Origin: Thereva unica | Lineage: Eukaryota; Arthropoda; Insecta; Diptera; Therevidae | Direction of reading: 5' to 3' | Length of the DNA stretch: 64,000 nucleotides | Assembly: GCA_949987705.1 (NCBI GenBank) | Contig: OX465282.1 | Span: forward strand, 42,186,039-42,250,038 | In this document: piece by piece, positions 33,332 through 42,804 of the stretch | How positions within the stretch are numbered: position 1 is the first letter of the stretch | Layout of the letters: every line of letters begins with the position of its first letter | Position numbers and translations under genes: made by a program | The notes under the pieces: model-generated | Database searches by the model: none | What the model saw: only the letters and a program-made list of their open reading frames with translations | Told to the model about the DNA's origin: nothing

Positions 33332-33650
33332 TATATTATTATTACACGTCGTTTAATTAGATATCTAAATATAGGTATATATATATATATTTATATGTCA
33401 CTGTTATTTAGTTATTTTATTAACACGCGGACTGCGGCTTTAAACTTGTTTTGTGTCGATGGACGGGTCGCAAGAGAGAGTGCCAAAACGGAGATGCCGG
33501 AAATTGGCTATCTCGATATGGAAACGGCGAGATCACTGAACTTTCGTTCGGTGATCGATGGAGTGTTCCGACTGATCGTTTTGATCGTGTCGGAAGTTGT
33601 TGTGTGACATTGCGTAAAGTTTGGTAATTAAACTTTACGCGGTCGCTACA
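33332..33650 (-). repeat. Gypsy 5' LTR, second fragment
   Basis: It resumes the LTR at TATATTATTATTACACG and continues to GGTCGCTACA at 33650. Together with 24544-24656 this makes a 432-bp LTR with TG...CA ends. This fragment supplies the ~170 bp that the other LTR has lost. Confidence 0.88.
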
Positions 33651-34197
33651 GGTTTTTCCTTCTACAGTGCAGAATTTCGATGTGCATTTTAGTGCGACCT
33701 TGGTTGAGGAAACCATGTTGGCTGATGAGTATGTTTTGATCGATGCTTCGCGGGATATTGACGGAAAAACTTGGTCAATGCGTAAGCATTTGTCTGCAGT
33801 AGATATTTGTAATGTTTCCGGAAGTGCAAGTTTCGTTTGCGATGATAATAAGTGGAGAACTATCAGAACGAAGCAATTTTCAGACATTTTCAACTTATCG
33901 TCCGCCACATTGTTGATTTTGTAGTACTGATTCTTCAATATGGTCAAGTTTTCGTCGATCTTGCTTAGATCGTTCAACTTCATGCTGAGTAATTGATTAA
34001 TTGTGGCCATTTGATTGGATACTCCGGATGTTTCATATCTAGTGATTAACTCACGCCAAACGTCGTGTACATTTGTGTATTCGGAAATGATACTGGCTAT
34101 TGAGTTGCTTACGGATTCAATTACTAGTCCGTATGCATTTTCTTGTTGTTCATCGCCGTCGGATAATTTTTGCTTTTTGTGCTTTTAGTTCTAGCCG
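33651..34197 (-). pseudogene. Copia gag remnant
   Basis: Minus-strand frame reading, from the right, VSNSIASIISEY, DVWRELITRYETSG and MKLNDLSKIDENLTIL, the layout of copia gag helices, and ending near the zinc-knuckle region beside the gypsy LTR. The other half of the knuckle lies at 19374. The N-terminus fades near 34190 and neither a 5' LTR nor a primer site is visible. Several frame breaks are likely. Confidence 0.65.
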
Positions 34198-34556
34198 TGT
34201 TCCTGATGATGACCGATTACATCGGTCGAAATGCATTCAACAATTTACATTGTTTGTTAAATTAATTTTAATAAACAAAATTTTTGTACATTCAACAAAA
34301 AGGTGTTGTTAATAGCTGCGTTTCATTTTCTTTGGAGTAGATACTCCGGCGTAGTTGGAGTAGTTGGAAAATGAAACGCGTTTGTTCCTCATCTGGAGTA
34401 GTTCATAAAAAAGTAAGAAGAAGAGAGAGATAACTGCTTAGTAACTGTCAAGTGTCGGTTTAAGACAATTTTATTTTAATTGATTCGGAAATGGTAAGTT
34501 TTAAAATAAAATAATATGTTATAAGCTCATTATCATACTTTTATTTGTTTATGTTT
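34198..34556. other. Short unassigned sequence with an imperfect hairpin
   Basis: TGATGATGACC...CGGTCGAAATGC at about 34204 resembles 3' ends of Penelope-like elements or LINEs, but it is too short to assign. GCGTTTCATTTTC at 34319 and GAAAATGAAACGC at 34368 form an imperfect inverted repeat of about 60 bp with TGGAGTAG motifs inside, possibly a MITE remnant. Confidence 0.35.
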
Positions 34557-34756
34557 NNNNNNNNNNNNNNNNNNNNNNNNNNNNNNNNNNNNNNNNNNNN
34601 NNNNNNNNNNNNNNNNNNNNNNNNNNNNNNNNNNNNNNNNNNNNNNNNNNNNNNNNNNNNNNNNNNNNNNNNNNNNNNNNNNNNNNNNNNNNNNNNNNNN
34701 NNNNNNNNNNNNNNNNNNNNNNNNNNNNNNNNNNNNNNNNNNNNNNNNNNNNNNNN
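34557..34756. other. Assembly gap, 200 N
   Basis: A run of exactly 200 N. Its true length is unknown. It removes the 5' LTR, if any, and the start of gag of the errantivirus-like element that continues at 34757. Confidence 0.99.
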
Positions 34757-34915
34757 AGACAACTGGGAGATGATAAAAGCAACATTGAAGCTGCGTTATA
34801 AACCTGACGTCGAACCGGCGGAAATTTATCGGAGAATTAGCGGATTAAAAGTAAAAACAGTAAGTGAGTTTAGCTATAGAATTACAAAAAATTAAATTTA
34901 AAACAGTTGAGCTTA
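34757..34915 (+). pseudogene. Errantivirus-like gag, first fragment
   Basis: About 45 codons open out of the gap, reading DNWEMIKATLKLRYKPD and EIYRRISGLKVKTVSEFSYR, the helical capsid-like segment of gypsy/errantivirus Gag. A stop and frame break follow at about 34892, and the composite repeat begins at about 34930. Confidence 0.65.
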
Positions 34916-34929
34916 TTATATACTATAAA

Positions 34930-36767
34930 TAAAAAAAATGGTTAAAAAAAATTTAAAAAAAAAATTCTTTTCATTAACTAAAAAATGTACTGAAAAGTAA
35001 AAAATAAAAAATATTTTAAAGAAAGCGTGAAATTTAAATTTTAATGAAAAAGTTAATTAAAAGAATGGCGCATTTTTCATCAAAAATTGAAAATATAACT
35101 GTAAATCGCGTGAGATTTACAATAACCCTCAATTTTTTGCTTTGTTAATTTCAAATTCTAACAAAATTTTTTGATGAAATTGATGAATGTTTTTTAAAAA
35201 TTTTTTTTAACCATTTATTTTATTTTCTACTTTTTAGTTTATTATATGTATTCCGCCATTTTATGATGGCAATTCTATTAGATTTAAAATTACGTCACAC
35301 AGTTTACTGTATTCATTTGATACCCATGTCGTGGGCTCGGTGGAACATAATTGCACAAACGGCCGCCATCTCGGAACCGTCTTCTTGATTTTTTTACAAA
35401 AAGGTCAGATTGCATTTAGTACTTATACATGATGAGTTGAACTCAAGTTGAACCCAAGTCTAACTAGATGTAAACGGGAGTCGAGTTGGGTTAAGGTTGA
35501 CTGAACTCGACTCAGCTCTGCTACCTGGGTTTAGTTGAAATTATGCATACGGACATGAGTTCAGTATTTGAGTAGTTGAATTTAGTTGACAGCAGCATCT
35601 CTGTGTTTGTTTGTGATTTTTTGTAACGTGTATTGCTTCTTTATTATCAACTCACCCTTAACTCAACTATTCATCTCATAATTCATACACATTAACCACC
35701 CGAACTACGAGTGTGTGCAAAATTGGAAGTTGATCGGTTATATTTTCTACTTTTTAGTCTATTATAAGCTTTCCGCAATTTAGTGTTGGCCGCCATTTTG
35801 AATTTGGAATGACGCCACATAGCTTATTGTGTTCTACCTGTCATATCCTTTCATTTGATACCCATGTCAGAGGGCCGCGGAGCACAATTTCAAAAATCGG
35901 GCGCCATTTTGGAACCGCCATCTTGATATTTTTACAAAATGGCCAGATTGCATTGTCATCCAAACTAAACGTGTATGCAAAATTTCAGCTCTATCCGAAA
36001 CCGGGAAGTGGGTCAAATTTAACTTCCAAGATTTGACGACAAACAGTGTAAGTGTTGGCCGCCATTTTGAATTTGGAATGACGCCACATAGCTTATTGTG
36101 TTCTACCTGTCATATCCTTTCATTTGATACCCATGTCAGAGGGCCGCGGAGCACAATTTCAAAAATCGGGCGCCATTTTGGAACCGCCATCTTGATATTT
36201 TTACAAAATGGCCAGATTGCATTGTCATCCAAACTAAACGTGTATGCAAAATTTCAGCTCTATCCGAAACCGGGAAGTGGGTCAAATTTAACTTCCAAGA
36301 TTTGACGACAAACAGTGTAAGTGTTGGCCGCCATTTTGAATTTGGAATGACGCCACATAGCTTATTGTGTTCTACCTGTCATATCCTTTCATTTGATACC
36401 CATGTCAGAGGGCCGCGGAGCACAATTTCAAAAATCGGGCGCCATTTTGGAACCGCCATCTTGATACTTTTACAAAATGGCCAGATTGCATTGTCATCCA
36501 AACTAAACGTGTATGCAAAATTTCAGCTCTATCCGAAACCGGGAAGTGGGTCAAATTTAACTTCCAAGATTTGACGCGGAGCACAATTTCAAAAATCGGG
36601 CGCCATTTTGGAATCGCCATCTTGATATTTTTACAAAATGGCCAGATTGCATTGTCATCCAAACTAAACGTGTATGCAAAATTTCAGCTCTATCCGAAAC
36701 CGGGAAGTGGGTCAAATTTAACTTTCAAGATTTGACGACAAACAGTGTAAGTTAAATAAAAGAATTT
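34930..36767 (+). repeat. Composite repeat inserted in errantivirus gag
   Basis: One unit. The palindrome (34930-35220, loop N) has lost most of its right arm after TTTTTTGATGAAAT. The core runs to about 35783, with three full monomers and a short one joined at TTTGACGCGGAGCAC. Target remnants TATAAATAAA and TAATACGTGC flank it. Confidence 0.85.
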
Positions 36768-36774
36768 AATAATA

Positions 36775-37075
36775 CGTGCATAGATTTAAGTAATGTTGAT
36801 TCACTCCTTGCGAATACAGCAAAAGAGAAATGTCTCAAGGAGTGCTTTTAGATAAAATTTATCAAATGACCAATATTTTAGAAATCATCAAGGTAATGAG
36901 TGAAAGGCGTTTTGAAGATGCGTGCATTAGTGATGAGTTTAAAAAATCAAAGTTTTTAACTTCAATTAGAGTTGTTGAAAATTTTAAAAATAGAAATGAA
37001 AGTCCAAATTATAACAACAGACAAAATTCAGGACAATTTAAACAACAAAACTCGAAGACAGTAAGTACAATGTGG
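36775..37075 (+). pseudogene. Errantivirus-like gag, C-terminal fragment
   Basis: The frame from 36830 reads ILEIIKVMSERRFEDACISD and ends in an Asn/Gln-rich tail [15 protein letters not shown], as in errantivirus Gag C-termini. Upstream codons from about 36775 belong to the same protein in a shifted frame. It is the continuation of the fragment before the composite repeat. Confidence 0.7.
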
Positions 37076-38337
37076 TACAACAGAAAATAAGAGAAATGTT
37101 CTCTTACGACAACAGCATAAGATTTTTAAGATGTTCATTCAATGCCCAAGACATTGAAACAGAAACTGAAGCCGTCAAACAAATCTCCTTCTACCATGTT
37201 CAAGAAAGTTTACATTCCGGGATCCAGGAAACGTTTAATGCTATTAAAAACAAAATTTATTTTCCAAAGCTATTAGAATTGATTACAGTCGTAATTAGCC
37301 AATGTGATGTCTGCCAAAAGGTCAAATATGACCGACACCCGATTAAACCTAAATTTAAATACACAGAAACGGCTACTGACATCAACCAAATCGTGCACAT
37401 GGACATTTATACGATTATGAAACACAGTTTCCTAACCGTAATTGATAAATTTTCGAAATTTGCAGCGGTATATTACTTGACCGATAGAAACCATTTAACA
37501 ATTATTGAGCAACTGGAAGACCATTTCGCAAAACTGGGTAAACCAGCGAAAATCGTTGGAGGAAACGAATTCTATGGAATCCATATTAAAGAATTTTTAC
37601 AGGAAAAAGACGTCATGTTACATCTCACTAAAGCGCATAGTCACACAGGATTAGCCGATATCGAGAGACTACATAGCACGTTAGTCGAAATATTTAGAAC
37701 AATAATTCTAACCGAAAATAAACATTCAGCACGACGGATTCTACAACAAGCCGTTAATAGTTACAACAATCGTTTCCATTCAACTATAAAATGTACACCT
37801 GCAGAAGTACAATTTCATAAGGTAGATTTCGATCAGATCCGAAAGAACTTGAAGGAATTTAAAGATAAATACCTGCAGAAACGCAACGAAAACAGGGAAG
37901 ACTATGAAGAAATCAGAACAGCAGGCTTTATCAAAAACTATAAAGCAGCCAGATTAAAGCACCTACCAAAATACCGAGAGGCGAAATTAAAAAATGTACA
38001 TCCCATAAATATAAAAAGGATACCGAATTATGCAGACCAAAGCAAAGAAAAGGATAAAGTGATCACGGAAAGTGAGAAATTAATTATTAATAAAGAATTA
38101 TATATAAGTAAAGAAAATGATAAAGTTATTACGGAAAGTGAAAAATTAGTTATCAATAAAGCATTATATGACGGACCACAGAACGAAGTTCAAGTGAGTA
38201 AATTCAATCTGAATATAACCCGACAGGACATTAACACCCTAAAGGAAGGTAAATGGCTCAATGATAATATTATTAATTTTTATTTAAACTTACTAATGGA
38301 GCGAAGCGAACAAAATACACCCACCGATTTGCCTTAA
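37072..38337 (+). pseudogene. Integrase fused to start of a Ulp1/SENP domain
   Basis: One uninterrupted frame of 421 codons. Residues ~40-95 hold the integrase zinc domain (HVQESLH ... CDVCQKVK). Residues ~115-230 hold the core, with HMDIYTI supplying the first Asp and [10 protein letters not shown] the Glu. The second position reads VGGNEF, Gly where an Asp is expected, so the enzyme is probably dead. Residues ~235-325 are the errantivirus integrase C-terminal region. After a 66-bp tandem duplication (38044-38175), residues ~350-421 match the N-terminal part of the C48 SUMO-protease fold: [18 protein letters not shown], then [18 protein letters not shown]. The protein then breaks by frameshift and the domain continues to 38790. 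Protease, RT and RNase H that should precede integrase are deleted. Confidence 0.85.
38044..38175 (+). repeat. 66-bp in-frame tandem duplication at the fusion joint
   Basis: AAAGAAAAGGATAAAGTGAT (38044) recurs as AAAGAAAATGATAAAGTTAT (38110), giving two copies of a 22-residue block with KVITESEKL in each. It lies between integrase and the SENP domain and resembles the helix that precedes the SENP catalytic core. Confidence 0.85.
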
Positions 38338-38790
38338 GTATATGTAATGAACACTTTCTTTGCGCCGATTCTTTTAAAATCAGGCTTCAGTACAATCCGC
38401 AGATGGACACGGAAAGTTAATATTTTCGCATACATATGACATAATTTTAATGGCGTACATTGGTGTATGGCAGTAATGGACTTCAGAAATAAATCTATCA
38501 AGTATTACGATTCTATGGGAAATCCAAATACGGAAGTATTGAACGCTTTAGAAAACTATCTAAAAGAAGAATATATGGATAAACAAAACGGAACGTTTGA
38601 CACAAAGTCATTCGTTAAAGAAAATGTAAATGATGCACCAAAGCAAACTAATGGGAGTGATTGCGGCGATTTCAGCTGTATGGTCGCCAAATACATCTCC
38701 AGAAATAGCGAACCCGTATTTACCCAAGGCGACATGCCTTATTTCCGCGAAAAAATGATTTTAGACATAGTACATGCAAAACTAACGTAA
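38338..38790 (+). pseudogene. Rest of the Ulp1/SENP-type SUMO protease domain
   Basis: It continues the domain begun at about 38122 in two further frames. A segment near 38343-38435 matches the SENP strand-helix region (MNTFFAPILLKSGFS, RRWTRKVNIF). From about 38452 a final frame holds HWCMAVMDF (catalytic His at 38458), KYYDSMG (catalytic Asp near 38510), QTNGSDCGDF (oxyanion Gln and nucleophile Cys near 38665) and the C-terminal MPYFREKM...DIVHAKL. All catalytic residues of the C48 family are visible and the length (~200 codons in total) equals a complete domain, but two frameshifts break it. There are no introns. Host enzymes of this family remove SUMO from proteins; a role in a retroelement is unknown. 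Confidence 0.82.
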
Positions 38791-38824
38791 AAGCGAATAT
38801 AAACGCGATTTCTTTAACATACAA

Positions 38825-38841
38825 ACTTTATTATTTACAGC
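38825..38841 (+). promoter_or_regulatory. Env 3' splice acceptor
   Basis: TTTATTATTTACAG just before the env signal-peptide-like sequence is a good 3' splice site. Errantivirus env is expressed from a spliced subgenomic RNA, so this placement after the pol/SENP frame fits. Confidence 0.55.
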
Positions 38842-39715
38842 TTTTCGCAGCACTTTTGATTATGTTTACCCTAACCACACCAGTCCAAGGATGGTTAAAC
38901 GTTTACAATATGGAAGAACAAGCAGGGTTTACTGAAATTCGATTAAATAAAGTCCAAATAGTATCTAAAACAAATATAATTATTCATGTTATCAATACCA
39001 AGGAAATTCTAAACGTAATCCACGATTTTAAAACTAACGCAGCTAAATTAGACGGACAGCGTAAAGAGTTAATACTTACAGAACGAAGAAAACATAGTTC
39101 AGACACTTATTCCACCAATAAGGCCACGACGAGGTTTAATTAATGTAGTGGGAACCACCCAAAAATGGCTCTTTGGTACCATGGATGAAGAAGACCGACG
39201 TGACATTGACAAACATTTAAACGCTTTAGATTCGAACAACCATAACGTAATAGAAGCTATTAATCAACAAATTGACATTAACGAAAATTTTAACGAAACA
39301 TTTAAACAACTAAAAAACATAGCCAAAAGAGATAGAGACATTATATTGAACAGAATAAATAACCTTTCAAGCAATACATTGATCGAAAATATATATTATG
39401 ACCAAATTTTTAAAATTCAAATTCTTAAAAATAAAATAGAAAACTTGCAAGGCAATGTTGTTTCCGCCAAATTCGGAATCTTACATCCTAGTCTTCTTAC
39501 AGACCAGGAAATTAAAAAATATGAAATAAATTTAGAAAAACAACAGTATATTAAAGTTGGATTGGCAAAATCAGGACATGATTTATTAATTTTTGCAATT
39601 AAACTTCCTAGAGAATTTTTAATGGTACAATTAAAAGTAATCTTGCCTATACCTAATAGTCAACAAAAAGAAATCGATTATCCTTCAGAAATTGTATTCC
39701 ATATCAATGATACTA
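38841..39715 (+). pseudogene. Errantivirus-like env, first part (broken)
   Basis: It begins after the splice acceptor with a hydrophobic signal-peptide-like stretch (ALLIMFTLTTPVQG). The surface part includes YNMEEQAGFTEIRLNKV and TNIIIHVINTKEIL. A frame break occurs near 39130, beside a basic furin-like site, and the following frame carries the hydrophobic/glycine segment and LFGTMDEEDR typical of errantivirus and baculovirus-F-like Env. It is interrupted at 39715 by a Tc1 insertion at a TA, and the rest lies at 47814-48050. It is not functional as it stands. Confidence 0.75.
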
Positions 39716-39904
39716 CAGTAGTGGAAATTCCCATAAAACCACTATAAGTTTCAAGGGTTCTAGATGTAAACAGGCATCAAATCAATAGAAGTCGTTAAAT
39801 TTGCATACTAAAGATTTATTGCTATGAATATTTAATTCAACTTATAATTTTTTTTCAAAATATATATAAAAAAAATTTAATATGTACATATTTAGTGCAA
39901 ATCA

Positions 39905-39932
39905 GGTGGAAATTCCCATAAAACCAATATAA
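39905..39932 (+). repeat. Tc1 left inner direct repeat
   Basis: GGTGGAAATTCCCATAAAAC repeats the outer-end motif about 190 bp inside. In IR/DR Tc1 elements both copies bind transposase. The matching right inner copy is split by the BEL insertion at 41062-41066 / 47587-47601. Confidence 0.8.
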
Positions 39933-39985
39933 TTTTTTTATTTTAAATAAATACAAAACAAATAGTTGGATAATAAAAACTTTTC

Positions 39986-40938
39986 TTAGTATTTTGTGAA
40001 AGATCCTTTCTCCGAGATAACTGCGAAAATCCGTTCCGGCATCGATTTAATTAAGTTTTCTAACTCGGTTGTATGAATTGATTTCCATGCATCCTTAATT
40101 GCACTTTTTAGCTGTGTAACCGTTTCGAATTGGCGACCTTCAGCATGAACCCGACGTGCAAGGATTCCCCAAAGTTTACCCACTCTTTAACATTTTTCGC
40201 AACATGGATTGCTGCATTATCCTGTTGAAAAATAAAGTCCTCACCGCACAAATCCTCGGCTCTTTCCACCATAACCTCCTCTAACAGCTCAATGTATTTT
40301 TTCGAATTCATCTTTGAGGGAACCCATGCGATTTCAGTTTTGCCATTTTTTGAAAATCCAGCCCAGATCATGACACTTCCACCACCGAAGTTACGGCTCA
40401 TCCTTATTTCCTCTTTGAAACGTTTGTCGTGCCAATAGAACTGAAATCCGCCTGGACCGTCTAAATTGAATTTTTTCTCATCGGAGAAAAGGACTTTGCC
40501 CCACTCCTCGGTCCAAGTCATATGTTGTCTAGCGAACGTGAGGCGAGCCATTTTATGCTTTTCAGAAAGTGGTGGTTTCTTGGCTCTCTTTCTAAACTCC
40601 ATGTTGATATCGTCATGCAAAATTTGACGCACACGGCGTCCTGTAACGGGCAAATTTAAGCTTTTTACTATTTGTTCGGAAAACTGTTTATTTTTCCGTG
40701 CTTCGTGAAAAATTAAACGTTTCTGCCTCGGAGTTAATTTTTTGTTATGGTCGTACGTTGCAATTTTTCCATATTTTTCACCAAAAAGTAAAAAGTTCTG
40801 TACAACGTTGTGCGATGTTCCAATTTTCCTTGCAATTTCACGCATTGGAAGCCCACAGTCCTTATACGCAATAATTTTGCCTTTTTCCTTTTCAGTAAGG
40901 ATCTTACCACGTGGCATAGCTAAACGTATAGCGAGCAT
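39986..40938 (-). pseudogene. Tc1-like transposase, internal deletion
   Basis: Minus strand; ATG near 40917 opens MPRGKILTEKEKGKI, a paired-type helix-turn-helix (residues ~1-110, MREIARKIGTSHNVV, GRRVRQIL). The DDE core follows with LFSDEKKFNLDGPGG (first Asp) and FQQDNAAIH (second Asp). Then VKEWV jumps to KLWGILARRVHAEGR in another frame, so the segment with the third catalytic residue (normally before NPIENLWG) is deleted and the frame shifts near 40180. The C-terminal end is at 39986. Catalytically dead as written. Confidence 0.85.
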
Positions 40939-41066
40939 AAGCAGAAGAATTTTTTTTTTTAATTACTTAATTACTTACCTTTTTTTAGTTATTTTGAAAT
41001 AAGATTTGATAAAAAATCACTAACTTAAGTCACTTTAAAAATGATTATATACGGTGGTTATATGTG

Positions 41067-41611
41067 TGTTGAGGAATCAATCATCATTATCATAACATTT
41101 AAATTAATTCATAATATTAATTCATAATTCATATTTGCTTAATCTCTAAAATAAATCCAAAAAAAACAAAATCTAATCATATATCATAAATTCATTTTTT
41201 CTCATAGAAGAATTTTATTATCATCCAAAACGTAATCTGATATTTCATTTTTAATGTATCTGGCGCAAATTGCCAGACGTAATAAGACACCAATTTTAAA
41301 TGCAACTGGCGTAAATTGCTGCGAGAGCAATTTACGATACCTATGAGAAAGAATGAATTTATGATTCTATGGGAAAATTCTTCCCTCAAAAATTGCAGAT
41401 TTAGGAATAAGTTATTTTTGTATAAAAGTCAGTTTTTTAAATAAAGTTGTCAGTTGTTTTTCAGCATTAAAACAGCGAGTTACAATCTTTTTTCTTATTA
41501 TTCAAGTGTACTGGTCTATGAGCCTTTGCACTAAACTACAAGGGTCTAGGTTTATGTGCCTTAGACCAATTTCATTTCAATTATTACAAAGCGAAATAAA
41601 AGAATTTCGTA
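41067..41611 (+). repeat. BEL 5' LTR
   Basis: TGTTGAGGAATC ... GAATTTCGTACA. It carries GTATAAAAGTC (a TATA-like element at about 41418) and AATAAA-type signals near 41445 and 41595. It is 34 bp longer than the 3' LTR because a GGTCTA...GCCTT repeat near 41515-41570 is present twice here and once there. Confidence 0.9.
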
Positions 41612-41615
41612 CATT

Positions 41616-41633
41616 TTTGGTGACCCCGAGTAT
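41616..41633 (+). promoter_or_regulatory. BEL primer binding site
   Basis: TGGTGACCCCGAGTATTC lies four bases after the LTR end and starts with the TGG expected for pairing with a tRNA CCA end. I do not assign the tRNA. Confidence 0.6.
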
Positions 41634-41734
41634 TCGGAAGGAAGTTAGACAATTTTTCATTCAACGTTTTCATCATCGGCATCATTATGTGACCGTAATT
41701 TATATCAAGGAAAGTTCACGTGCACGAGATCATC

Positions 41735-42793
41735 ATGGATATGGAGCGATTGTCTCAGATGCAAAAGGAGACTGGAGGAGAAATCGAGAGTCCCATTGAC
41801 CGGAGGACCTCATCGTATATGAACACCAAATTACGAGAACTAGGAGACTTATGGACGATGTTCGAGGCTACGGACAACGAGATCCGGACAAATCACGCCG
41901 ATAAAGTTAATCACCCCTACTTTTTTCAAGAGTACTACCGTCAAATACAGAAAGGTTATGAAAAGGTTATTAATGACATCAAGCAGCGTCTTGAATCGCT
42001 CAGGACCGTCGGTCAAGCCACAAACCAGCCTGGAGTAGTCATTGAAGAAGAACGCGATAAAGAAGAAGGCGATGAAGAAGAACCTCATAAGACGTCTAGC
42101 GCAGCTGGCGCTATTCCAAAGCATCATCGTTATGAAGCGAAGAAAGAACAACGGGCTGACTTAACAATCAATACAAGAAAACTCATGATTCTAAGTACAG
42201 CAATGCGGAAAATACTAAAGACTACTGGTGATGCCATCAGTCCTCTGCCAGAGTGTTACTGCAACCTGCAAATTAAGAGAATTGAAAGTCGCTGGAACGA
42301 GATCTCAACGCTTCATACAGCAATTTGGAGTCAGCTTAGTGAATCATCGCTGGAACATTACAACATCGAGAAGTACTTTAGTCTGGAAGAAGAGGTTCAA
42401 ACAGCACTCCTACAGCTGTATGGTCAATTGAAGACTTCCAAAACAACAATAGAGTCAACAATTAAGAACTCTTCAGCCGTCAAGCTGCCTAAGGTAACTT
42501 TACCAAAGTTCGATGGTGATTACCTGAAGTGGCGCCAGTTTCGAGACCTATTTACGGAACTGATTCACAACCAAAACATTGCAGATTGCCACAAGATGTG
42601 GTATCTAAAGACAAGCCTGCTGGGAGAAGCAGAAAAGCTTATCAGACACTATACAACCTCAGATGCCAACTATATGTCAGCCTGGAAGGTCATCAATGAT
42701 CGATACGAAAACACCAGATTATTAGCAACAGCATTGATAAGCAAACTTCTGTCGCCACCAAGCCAATCACATCCACCCCACATCATCGAATAA
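41735..42793 (+). pseudogene. BEL gag, joined to pol by deletion
   Basis: I prefer ATG at 41735 (MDMERLSQMQ); the frame opens slightly earlier. The protein starts with a helical/coiled-coil region, has an acidic stretch EEERDKEEGDEEE at about residues 100-115, and then the BEL-type capsid domain with VTLPKFDGDYLKWRQFRDLF and AEKLIRHY...YMSAWKVINDRYEN. The frame ends at about 42793, where the C-terminal zinc knuckles, the protease and the RT should follow. Instead a shifted frame opens on RNase H, so ~2 kb of coding sequence has been lost. Confidence 0.85.
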
Positions 42794-42804
42794 CTAAACG
42801 CACA

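Larger units (their letters stand above)
19375..33650 (-). mobile_element. CsRn1-like gypsy element inserted in copia
   Basis: Its LTR starts TGTAGTAAACGG at 19375 and again at 24544; the far end GGTCGCTACA is at 33650. On the minus strand the order is 5' LTR (split, 33650-33332 and 24656-24544), primer binding site, leader, gag-protease-RT, RNase H, integrase and a truncated 3' LTR. Copia coding sequence on both sides (HNRNEC side at 19374 and gag side from 33651) shows the target. The flanking 4-mers GATT and GGTT differ by one base, consistent with a decayed 4-bp duplication. Confidence 0.85.

Noticed and set aside
34541..34785. Open frames spanning the N run
   Set aside because: They consist almost entirely of unknown residues over an assembly gap.
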